Positions 5,960 to 10,687 of a stretch of 10,687 nucleotides of DNA are shown here, in pieces. Source of the DNA: an uncultured Methanobrevibacter sp. (GTDB lineage Archaea; Methanobacteriota; Methanobacteria; Methanobacteriales; Methanobacteriaceae). The notes below the pieces were generated by a model. The model did not search any database and was not told where the DNA came from. It saw only the letters and a program-made list of their open reading frames with translations. The stretch is taken from the NCBI GenBank assembly GCA_902782595.1, contig CACZNW010000087.1, positions 1-10,687 of the forward strand, read 5' to 3'. The first letter of the stretch is position 1. Each line of letters opens with the position of its first letter. Both the position numbers and the translations under genes were made by a program.

Positions 5960-7408
5960 TCATCCTTTACAGACTGAAAGCGGTTTGACCTTAGCTACAA
6001 GTTTTGCGATACCAGTACTGTCTGAAACTCTAACTACGCTGTCAACGTCCTTATAAGCGGCCGGTGCTTCCTCTTCAATCACATGTTTGCTGGTTGCCCT
6101 GATTTTAATACCGTTTGCAGCCAGGTCTTTTGTGATTTCATCGGCGTCGAAGTCCTTTTTGGCTTTTGAACGTGACAGTACCCTTCCCGCACCGTGGGCG
6201 GTTGAACCGAAAGTCTCCTGCATTGCAGTTTCAGTTCCGCACAGTACGTATGAAGCTGTTCCCATTGTACCGGGGATTAAAACTGGCTGTCCCACTTCAC
6301 GGTATTTTTCAGGAATCTCTTCACATCCCGGTCCGAATGCCCTTGTGGCTCCCTTACGGTGAACCAGGACTTCCTCTTCACGGTTGTAAACCTTATGGGT
6401 TTCCATTTTGGCGATGTTGTGGGCAACGTCATAGACAATGTTCATTTCCATGTCCTCTGCAGACCTTCCGAGAACGTCCTCGAATGTTTCCCTCACCCAG
6501 TGAGTCATCATCTGCCTGTTTGCCCAGGCATAATTGGCCGCCGCAGCCATTGCCTGTATGTAATTTTGAGCCTCTTTTGAATTAAGAGGTGCGCAGGCAA
6601 GCTGTCTGTCTGCAATTTTGATTTTGTAATTCTTGTAAGCCTTATCCATTATTCTTAAATAGTCTGAGCAAATCTGATGTCCGCATCCCCGTGAACCTGT
6701 GTGGATCATTATGACAATCATGCCCTTTTCAAGTCCGTAGACCTGAGCCACATTCTCGTTGTAGATTTCATCAACTATCTGAATTTCCAGAAAGTGATTG
6801 CCGGAACCCAGAGAGCCCAATTGTGGAATTCCTCTTTTTTTGGCCTTGTCTGAAACTATGGATGAATCGGCGTCAGCCATTCTTCCGTTTTCTTCAAGAA
6901 ACTCCAGATCTTCAGGCCATCCGTATCCATTATTGACTGCCCATTCGGCACCGTAATCCAGTACGTCATTTATTTCATCTTTTTCAAGTCTTATTTTACC
7001 TTTGCTTCCCACACCGGAAGGTATGTTTTTAAAAAGCTTTTCTGTCAGCTCGTCGATGTGTCCGTCGATATCGTCCATGGTGAGATTGGATTTAATCAGT
7101 CTGACTCCGCAGTTGATGTCAAATCCCACACCTCCCGGAGACACTATACCGTTTCTTAGGCTGAATGCGGCAACTCCACCTATAGGAAAACCGTATCCGA
7201 AGTGAATGTCGGGAAGTCCTATTGCGTATCTCTGAACGCCCGGAAGACATGCCACATTGACAATCTGTTTAACGGCACCCTCCTCCAGATCGTCAAAGAA
7301 TTCATCCGCTATGTAAAATCTGCCTGAAGCTCTCATTGATTTATCATAGGAGCCTGGGATTTCATAGACATTGTCCCTAACTTTTTTAATTTCATCTTTA
7401 ATACTCAT
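5960..7408 (-). CDS. rtcB: RNA-splicing ligase RtcB (tRNA-splicing, 3'-phosphate/5'-OH)
   Basis: 482 residues, the normal size of intein-free archaeal RtcB. It is a GTP- and Mn-dependent cytosolic ligase that joins RNA with a 2',3'-cyclic phosphate or 3'-phosphate to a 5'-hydroxyl end and seals tRNA exons after intron removal. Metal and catalytic motifs are complete: GVGFDINCGVR with Cys100, GSGNHFLE with His205, HTGSRGCGH (His236/244), DVAHNIAK with His330, and TAHGAGR with His405, the position of the guanylated histidine in the family. No intein interrupts the motifs. I start at ATG 7408 rather than the in-frame GTG at 7417, because that GTG belongs to GTGAT, a fitting ribosome binding site 4 nt before the ATG. 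It stands between a DUF4064-like gene (39 nt upstream) and mtnP (6 nt downstream), with its activator archease one gene further up. Confidence 0.97.
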   Translation of the reverse strand: MSIKDEIKKVRDNVYEIPGSYDKSMRASGRFYIADEFFDDLEEGAVKQIVNVACLPGVQRYAIGLPDIHFGYGFPIGGVAAFSLRNGIVSPGGVGFDINCGVRLIKSNLTMDDIDGHIDELTEKLFKNIPSGVGSKGKIRLEKDEINDVLDYGAEWAVNNGYGWPEDLEFLEENGRMADADSSIVSDKAKKRGIPQLGSLGSGNHFLEIQIVDEIYNENVAQVYGLEKGMIVIMIHTGSRGCGHQICSDYLRIMDKAYKNYKIKIADRQLACAPLNSKEAQNYIQAMAAAANYAWANRQMMTHWVRETFEDVLGRSAEDMEMNIVYDVAHNIAKMETHKVYNREEEVLVHRKGATRAFGPGCEEIPEKYREVGQPVLIPGTMGTASYVLCGTETAMQETFGSTAHGAGRVLSRSKAKKDFDADEITKDLAANGIKIRATSKHVIEEEAPAAYKDVDSVVRVSDSTGIAKLVAKVKPLSVCKG

Positions 7409-7447
7409 AGTTATCACAAAAATATAAATGTTTTGGTGAAAATGTTA

Positions 7448-7768
7448 TTATGTTCTGAATAATGCGGAAATGCCTGCAACAAGTAAAAATATTGCACTTA
7501 ACACATTAATATAGGCAGAACCAACGATGACAAACATTGTGGCGATGATAAACCCTATGCCTGCCAGCTGATTGTCTTTTCGAACATAATATGTTGAAAA
7601 TATTCCAAGAATTGATGCTGCAATTGCAACAAGACCCAAAAAGGGTGCGTTTGCATTGCCTATGTCTTCGAGGATTATAAGAAATGATCCGGAGAATATT
7701 CCAACAACAGAACCAATAATTCCCATTAGCATTTCAAAATTTCTTGAGATTATTTTAGTTCTTTTCAT
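7448..7768 (-). CDS. Small four-helix membrane protein, DUF4064-like
   Basis: 106 residues. The KRT-containing start followed by GIIGSVVGIFSG and a later GIFSTYYVRKDNQLAGIGFIIA resembles archaeal and bacterial DUF4064 proteins, which have no known function. Four hydrophobic segments are visible at about 14-33, 43-62, 67-84 and 86-103, with the charged loop RKDNQ between the second and third, so it is an integral membrane protein. ATG 7768 is chosen because upstream codons read through the archease gene and have no membrane character; there is no Shine-Dalgarno, but a TATA box lies 27 nt upstream, as for a leaderless transcript. It lies between archease (40-nt gap) and rtcB (39-nt gap). Membrane nature is sure, family assignment is by resemblance. 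Confidence 0.75.
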   Translation of the reverse strand: MKRTKIISRNFEMLMGIIGSVVGIFSGSFLIILEDIGNANAPFLGLVAIAASILGIFSTYYVRKDNQLAGIGFIIATMFVIVGSAYINVLSAIFLLVAGISALFRT

Positions 7769-7778
7769 GATAGAATTT

Positions 7779-7800
7779 ATGATTTGAATCATATATAAAT
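7779..7800 (-). promoter_or_regulatory. TATA box with overlapping palindrome upstream of the DUF4064-like gene
   Basis: On the minus strand TTTATATAT (about 7792-7799) is centred 27 nt before the ATG at 7768, the spacing of a leaderless archaeal promoter. Directly after it lies ATGATT-CA-AATCAT (7779-7792), a 6-bp inverted repeat spaced by 2 nt that touches the end of the TATA box, where a bound dimeric repressor would block initiation. No Shine-Dalgarno is present between it and the start codon. The operator role is inferred. Confidence 0.45.
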
Positions 7801-7808
7801 ATAATATT

Positions 7809-8228
7809 CTACAAATCAACAATTGCCTGAACTTCAACGGCGTCCGATTTTTTAACATCCATTTCATGGAAGGTTATTGCCTTTATTTCTGTTTTTCGAA
7901 CATGCTTATCCCAGTTAATTTCTTCACCTTTAATTATGGCTTTAAGGCGAAAGCCTTCAGCAATCTGAACATGAAATTCGCTGAATAACATGAATTCGGT
8001 TTCATGATAAAACAGCAGTTCCTCCAGATAGTCATATAAAAGGGATACGTCGTCTTCAGAGACTATTTCAAATTCTATTTCTTTTACAGGAGATATTCCT
8101 GAAGTGTCTGATATTATATTGAAAATTGCAAGACCCGCATTTTCAAATGCTTCATTTATGTCTTCTCCATATGCCTTAAATCCTATATCAGCTGTAGCTT
8201 CAAAATAATCATACCTTTTCATAGTCAT
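7809..8228 (-). CDS. Archease, activator of RtcB
   Basis: 139 residues, the usual archease size. Archease speeds up guanylation and turnover of RtcB and lets it use other nucleotides. Seen here: the N-terminal motif ATADIGF with Asp14, the pattern GEDINEAFENAGLAIFNII, the LLYDYLEELLFYHETE segment, KAITFHEM with its conserved His, and the acidic C-terminal end IVDL. These are the conserved blocks of the family, including the acidic residues that bind metal. ATG 8228 is chosen: GGAG of GGAGTGTG (8232-8239) lies 7 nt upstream, while the GTG at 8252 would add residues not typical of the family. It is the first gene of the minus-strand cluster leading to rtcB and is divergent from a small membrane peptide gene. 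Confidence 0.92.
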   Translation of the reverse strand: MTMKRYDYFEATADIGFKAYGEDINEAFENAGLAIFNIISDTSGISPVKEIEFEIVSEDDVSLLYDYLEELLFYHETEFMLFSEFHVQIAEGFRLKAIIKGEEINWDKHVRKTEIKAITFHEMDVKKSDAVEVQAIVDL

Positions 8229-8265
8229 TTTCACACTCCGAATACTTTTCACACGCTCTCTCTCT

Positions 8266-8282
8266 TTGCTTATATATGTATT
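8266..8282. promoter_or_regulatory. Shared TATA region between archease and the divergent small membrane gene
   Basis: TTATATATG at 8270-8277 sits in the 81-bp gap between two divergent genes. For the minus strand it reads CATATATAA preceded by an A-rich BRE-like GTAAAAAATA, with the expected transcript start near 8247, about 20 nt before the archease ATG. For the plus strand the same box would start transcription near 8299, just before GTGAT (8301-8305) and the ATG at 8310. The near-symmetric box could serve both directions, but the BRE points to archease as the stronger side. Confidence 0.5.
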
Positions 8283-8309
8283 TTTTACAATTTTAAATTA
8301 GTGATTAAA

Positions 8310-8486
8310 ATGTTAGGAAATAAAGACACCTCAGTTCAGGTAGATTTAAGAAAAAAAAGTTCAATGAAAGATGAAATCATTTACAGCAGTTTAGACATTC
8401 AATCTTGCATGGTAGTGCTTGCAGTAATAACAGCATTACTTTTATCTGTTATATCCGTTGTAGCAGCTCACACCCCGGTTATATAA
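8310..8486 (+). CDS. 58-residue single-pass membrane peptide of unknown function
   Basis: I do not recognise this gene. It has a polar, charged N-terminal half (a KK-containing DLRKKSSMKDE at 12-22), then one strongly hydrophobic segment at about 33-53, and a short tail AHTPVI. By charge the N-terminus is likely cytosolic, a tail-anchored-like layout. ATG 8310 is preferred over the in-frame GTG at 8301 because GTGAT at 8301-8305 is a good ribosome binding site 4 nt before the ATG; a TATA-like box is 33-40 nt upstream. It is the only plus-strand gene in the window, divergent from archease and convergent with cdc6. The start signals and the clean hydrophobic segment argue that it is real; the short length leaves doubt. 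Confidence 0.6.
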   Translation: MLGNKDTSVQVDLRKKSSMKDEIIYSSLDIQSCMVVLAVITALLLSVISVVAAHTPVI

Positions 8487-8556
8487 AATCCGGGAAGTGA
8501 CTACAATACCAAACCCTTCATGCTGCACAAACGGACTGTTAAAGCCTACCATGCAA
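8405..8556 (+). repeat. 11-nt perfect inverted repeat spanning the end of the small membrane gene
   Basis: TTGCATGGTAG (8405-8415, inside the coding region) is the exact reverse complement of CTACCATGCAA (8546-8556, in the downstream spacer). In a transcript they could pair across 130 nt. Between them CCCGG (8474-8478) and CCGGG (8490-8494) form a further small stem over the stop codon. No T-tract follows, so it does not look like an ordinary terminator. Chance occurrence cannot be excluded. Confidence 0.4.
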
Positions 8557-8609
8557 CATGATTTAAAAGGTTAAAACTAATTTCCCAATATCTAAATCTG
8601 CAGGAAAAA

Positions 8610-9719
8610 TCAGATGTCATAATCATCGGGGTTGAAACGCAATATAATTTCACGTGACTGTCCTCTAGCCCCTTTTCCTGTATATTTAGTATCAACCAGC
8701 CTTACAAATTCCAGTTTACCCAATGCACGATTAAATGAAGCGTAACTGGAACCGGTTTTTTGTTTAAATAATTCTGACAGATCCCCCGCATTATAGAGTC
8801 CCTCATTATCTGCAATTAATTTCAAAAGGGTTTTTTCATTTTCATTCAGAGACTTTATCGTTTCGGCCACATTGACAGACACCAGTGACTCGACTGCACG
8901 GTCAAAATGCTCCTGTGTGATTTCACGGCCGGCATCGGCTTCGGCGATGTTGCCGCAGGATCTTAAGAGATTGATTCCGATTCTCAAATCTCCGTTTTCA
9001 AAGGTATACATTGAAATCTGCTCAAGTATATCATCAGGCAGTACGTTTGGGAAAAATCCGGCATTAACCCTGTCCCGCAGGATATCTTCAATTTGAGAAT
9101 AAGTGTATAACGGGAATGAGATTTCCTGAGGAATGAAAACTGTATTGACATTCTTGTCAAAGGCATATTTGAATTCCAAATCAGACAGTATTGCAAAAAT
9201 AGCAGTTCTCACACCGGGATATTCCTCATATGCCCTGAGCAAATCATATACTATTTTATTGGCATTTTTTGACTGGAACAAATAGTTTATATCATCAAAT
9301 GCAACAATCAGAGCTTTCTGGTTTTTCTGAAGGTCCTTCATGATCCGGTCATAGATTCTTGAAAACGGCACCCCGGTTTCAGGAGGAGCGTGACCGAAAA
9401 GCCGTTTATGGATTTGGGAAAATATTCCGAAACGTGTTGTGTGTATCTGGCAGTTAATGTAAACGCACGCCACCTTTTCCGTGGAGTTTTCAACAATTTC
9501 AAACACTTTCCTGACTGCAGTGGTTTTCCCCGTGGCAGGTGAACCTAAAACAACCACATTGGAGGGTTTTCCCCCACGCATAGCAGGTCTAATTGACATT
9601 GCCATTGCTTCCATCTGTGTTTCTCTGAAATTATACTTCGGAGGAAAGTAATCCGGATCAAAAGCGTTAATATTTTGAAAAAGACTTTCATCATACATTA
9701 AAATATCTTCAATACCCAT
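8610..9719 (-). CDS. cdc6: Orc1/Cdc6-type replication initiator ATPase
   Basis: 369 residues, typical of archaeal Orc1/Cdc6, which binds origin DNA and loads the MCM helicase. Order of parts: an N-terminal arm with YFPPKYNFRETQMEAMA, Walker A GSPATGKT (59-66), Walker B LIVAFDD (137-143), sensor 1 strand AIFAILSDLEF (173-183), sensor 2 helix GDLRIGINLLR (243-253), and a C-terminal winged helix from about 290. The usual sensor-1 pattern is I-S-N-D-L; here the Asn position appears to be Ser. ATG 9719 is chosen over a TTG at 9752, because the MGIEDILMYDESLF start resembles the family and a TATA box lies 27 nt before it; there is no Shine-Dalgarno. It lies 36 nt after mptE, with no room for an origin on that side. 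Whether it is the first or second Cdc6 paralogue of the organism cannot be told. Confidence 0.93.
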   Translation of the reverse strand: MGIEDILMYDESLFQNINAFDPDYFPPKYNFRETQMEAMAMSIRPAMRGGKPSNVVVLGSPATGKTTAVRKVFEIVENSTEKVACVYINCQIHTTRFGIFSQIHKRLFGHAPPETGVPFSRIYDRIMKDLQKNQKALIVAFDDINYLFQSKNANKIVYDLLRAYEEYPGVRTAIFAILSDLEFKYAFDKNVNTVFIPQEISFPLYTYSQIEDILRDRVNAGFFPNVLPDDILEQISMYTFENGDLRIGINLLRSCGNIAEADAGREITQEHFDRAVESLVSVNVAETIKSLNENEKTLLKLIADNEGLYNAGDLSELFKQKTGSSYASFNRALGKLEFVRLVDTKYTGKGARGQSREIILRFNPDDYDI

Positions 9720-9739
9720 AGTATCTATTATATTTAAAG

Positions 9740-9756
9740 TATTATAAAACAATTTT
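9740..9756 (-). promoter_or_regulatory. cdc6: Leaderless-type promoter of cdc6
   Basis: On the minus strand AAAAATTGTTTTATAAT (9741-9757) combines an A-rich BRE-like stretch, overlapping the mptE stop, with a TTTTATAA box centred about 27 nt before ATG 9719. That spacing puts the transcript start at or next to the start codon, which fits the absence of a ribosome binding site. It suggests cdc6 can be transcribed apart from mptE. A second A/T-rich box (TTTAAATATAAT) is too close to the ATG to be used. Confidence 0.45.
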
Positions 9757-10475
9757 TATAATGAAAGTTTAATTATATCCACATTTTCATTGTCGGCTAC
9801 CCACTTTGTGAACTTCTCGCCGTAAGCCAGTTTTTTCTTTTTAAACCCATCTGCTTTTGCCAAATCATTATCTAAAGCTGATCTTGAATACCTGGTTACA
9901 ACATCACCGAAATCCATTCCGGCAAGAGTGATTTCAGATGCAGCAAGTGCAACACATAAAAACAGCGCCCTGTCACCGTCGGTGAATCCGCCGAAGTTGT
10001 AGAGATTTCCAACTGGCTGTGCCTGTGTAGTGCCAAGTACGTTTGTGAAAAATGATGTTAAAGATGCGATTTTTTCAATGTTGTCCCCGTGAGCATGAAT
10101 TACCATGTTGGCGCCTCTGAAATTGGCCAGTAGTATATCGTCAAGGTTTCCGTCCAGGTCGCTGACAACAATGTCCGGAGCGATTCTCTGTTCAATCAGA
10201 GCGGTTGTGGCTCCGTCGGCTGCAACAAGTACATACTCCTTTAAATCATAATTTTCCTTTAAAAATAGGACATGTTCTTTTAGAGAAGGTCCGGCGCCGA
10301 ATAAAATGTATTTATCTGAAAATCCAACTATTTGACTTAATTCATCTAAAGTAAGACATCCTTCTGTTGATAAAATTTCATCCAATAATTTCGCAGATTC
10401 CTCATCGTTTTCACGTGAAAAACCAAAATCTTCAAGAATCTCAATATAATATTTTTCCCAAAGTCCAAATTCCAT
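9756..10475 (-). CDS. mptE: 6-hydroxymethyl-7,8-dihydropterin pyrophosphokinase MptE (DUF115)
   Basis: 239 residues. MptE transfers diphosphate from ATP to 6-hydroxymethyl-dihydropterin, a step towards tetrahydromethanopterin, the C1 carrier of methanogenesis; it is the archaeal, non-homologous replacement of FolK. Family marks: ILFGAGPSL (57-65), VAADGATTAL, DIVVSDLDG, HAHGDN, LGTTQ, the FGGFTDGDRA block and AGMDFG followed by TRYS. ATG 10475 is chosen: GTGAGGT lies about 8 nt upstream (minus strand). A TATA-like AT stretch just upstream indicates its own promoter. It is followed after 36 nt by cdc6. The pathway itself marks the host as a methanogen or relative. Confidence 0.94.
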   Translation of the reverse strand: MEFGLWEKYYIEILEDFGFSRENDEESAKLLDEILSTEGCLTLDELSQIVGFSDKYILFGAGPSLKEHVLFLKENYDLKEYVLVAADGATTALIEQRIAPDIVVSDLDGNLDDILLANFRGANMVIHAHGDNIEKIASLTSFFTNVLGTTQAQPVGNLYNFGGFTDGDRALFLCVALAASEITLAGMDFGDVVTRYSRSALDNDLAKADGFKKKKLAYGEKFTKWVADNENVDIIKLSL

Positions 10476-10481
10476 AATTTA

Positions 10482-10526
10482 AACCTCACTATATTATATT
10501 TAAGCTTGTGATTCGTTAAATAATTT
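10482..10526 (-). promoter_or_regulatory. mptE: Promoter and ribosome binding site of mptE
   Basis: On the minus strand AAATTATTTAAC (10515-10526) is a TATA-like box 40-50 nt before the ATG, and TTAAATATAATATAG (10488-10502) is a second, closer one. GTGAGGT at 10483-10489 serves as ribosome binding site. The farther box gives a leader that includes this site, so I prefer it. Confidence 0.4.
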
Positions 10527-10584
10527 ATCATTGGGAAAATTGGTGTTGACTTAAAATATGTTCCATTTCCCCATGTCAATAAGC

Positions 10585-10687
10585 CTACTCAAGAATGCGT
10601 TCTATCTCAGTCCTGTCCCTGTGAAGAAGAGAACAAACCTCATCAATAGAAAGGGATTTCAGCAATTCCATAATCAGTTCTTTCCTA
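10585..10687 (-). CDS. C-terminal end of an unrecognised protein (partial)
   Basis: The minus strand is open from the right edge to TAG at 10585-10587, giving 33 residues. They are mostly helical in character: a leucine-rich stretch, then SIDEVCSLLHRDRTEIERILE. The pattern S-I-D-E-V-x-x-L-L-x-R-x-R-x-E-I resembles the two helices of a helix-turn-helix, but 33 residues are too few for a family call. An internal ATG at codon 6 could make a 28-residue peptide, yet the frame continues open to the edge, so a longer gene is more likely. It is followed by 109 nt before mptE. Confidence 0.5.
   Translation of the reverse strand, partial: RKELIMELLKSLSIDEVCSLLHRDRTEIERILE

Noticed and set aside
6166..6585. 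139-codon plus-strand ORF antisense to rtcB
   Set aside because: It lies wholly across the catalytic part of rtcB, has no ribosome site, and its Pro/Arg/Phe-rich composition is typical of an antisense shadow.
7769..7867. Longer start for the DUF4064-like gene, overlapping archease
   Set aside because: The extra residues are translated from the archease coding region and carry no membrane or family features; the TATA box and the KRT start support ATG 7768.
9720..9752. TTG start adding 11 residues to Cdc6
   Set aside because: It has no ribosome site, lies on the putative TATA box, and the ATG at 9719 gives the usual family N-terminus.
10346..10579. 77-codon minus-strand ORF at the start of mptE
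   Set aside because: It overlaps mptE in another frame and its Asn/Lys/Ile-rich translation crosses the AT-rich promoter region.

Overview
The window looks like a chromosomal segment of a methanogenic archaeon of the order Methanobacteriales, most likely Methanobrevibacter or a close relative. Supporting evidence: archaeal ribosomal protein S3Ae; the methanopterin kinase MptE; an Orc1/Cdc6 initiator; an archease and RtcB pair; a giant adhesin-like surface protein of the kind that is numerous in gut Methanobrevibacter; archaeal TATA-type promoters, GGTGAT/GGAGG-type ribosome binding sites and T-rich terminators; and very AT-rich spacers. Genus-level placement is an inference from recognition, not from a search.

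Layout. Positions 1-3024 (minus) hold the N-terminal 1008 residues of a secreted, repeat-built adhesin-like protein whose C-terminus lies beyond the left edge. It is read without a frameshift. A very AT-rich spacer (3025-3819) follows, then rps3ae (minus), then a second AT-rich spacer (4402-4839) with two successive hairpin/T-tract terminators. Next comes a compact minus-strand cluster, in transcription order: archease (8228-7809), a four-helix DUF4064-like membrane protein (7768-7448), rtcB (7408-5960), a purine-nucleoside/MTA phosphorylase family enzyme (5953-5195) and a small NifX-type protein (5160-4840). A 58-residue membrane peptide (8310-8486) is the only convincing plus-strand gene and diverges from archease. 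On the right, minus strand, are mptE (10475-9756) and cdc6/orc1 (9719-8610), and at the edge the last 33 codons of an unrecognised gene.

How the genes work together. Archease activates RtcB, the 3'-phosphate RNA ligase that joins tRNA exons, so the archease-rtcB part of the cluster is a functional RNA ligation module. The phosphorylase recycles methylthio-nucleoside left by polyamine synthesis; its base-contact residue is Asn, which suggests the inosine form as substrate. The NifX-like protein belongs to a metal-cluster-carrier family and here stands without any nif gene. MptE supplies tetrahydromethanopterin and Cdc6 acts in replication initiation; the two are neighbours but probably transcribed separately.

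No clear undescribed defence or mobile system is visible. The most distinctive observations are the exact 777-nt internal periodicity of the adhesin, a loop-like insertion in its beta-helix, the perfect 18-bp palindromic terminator, two leaderless-looking promoters (one over a palindrome), and the unusual company kept by rtcB.
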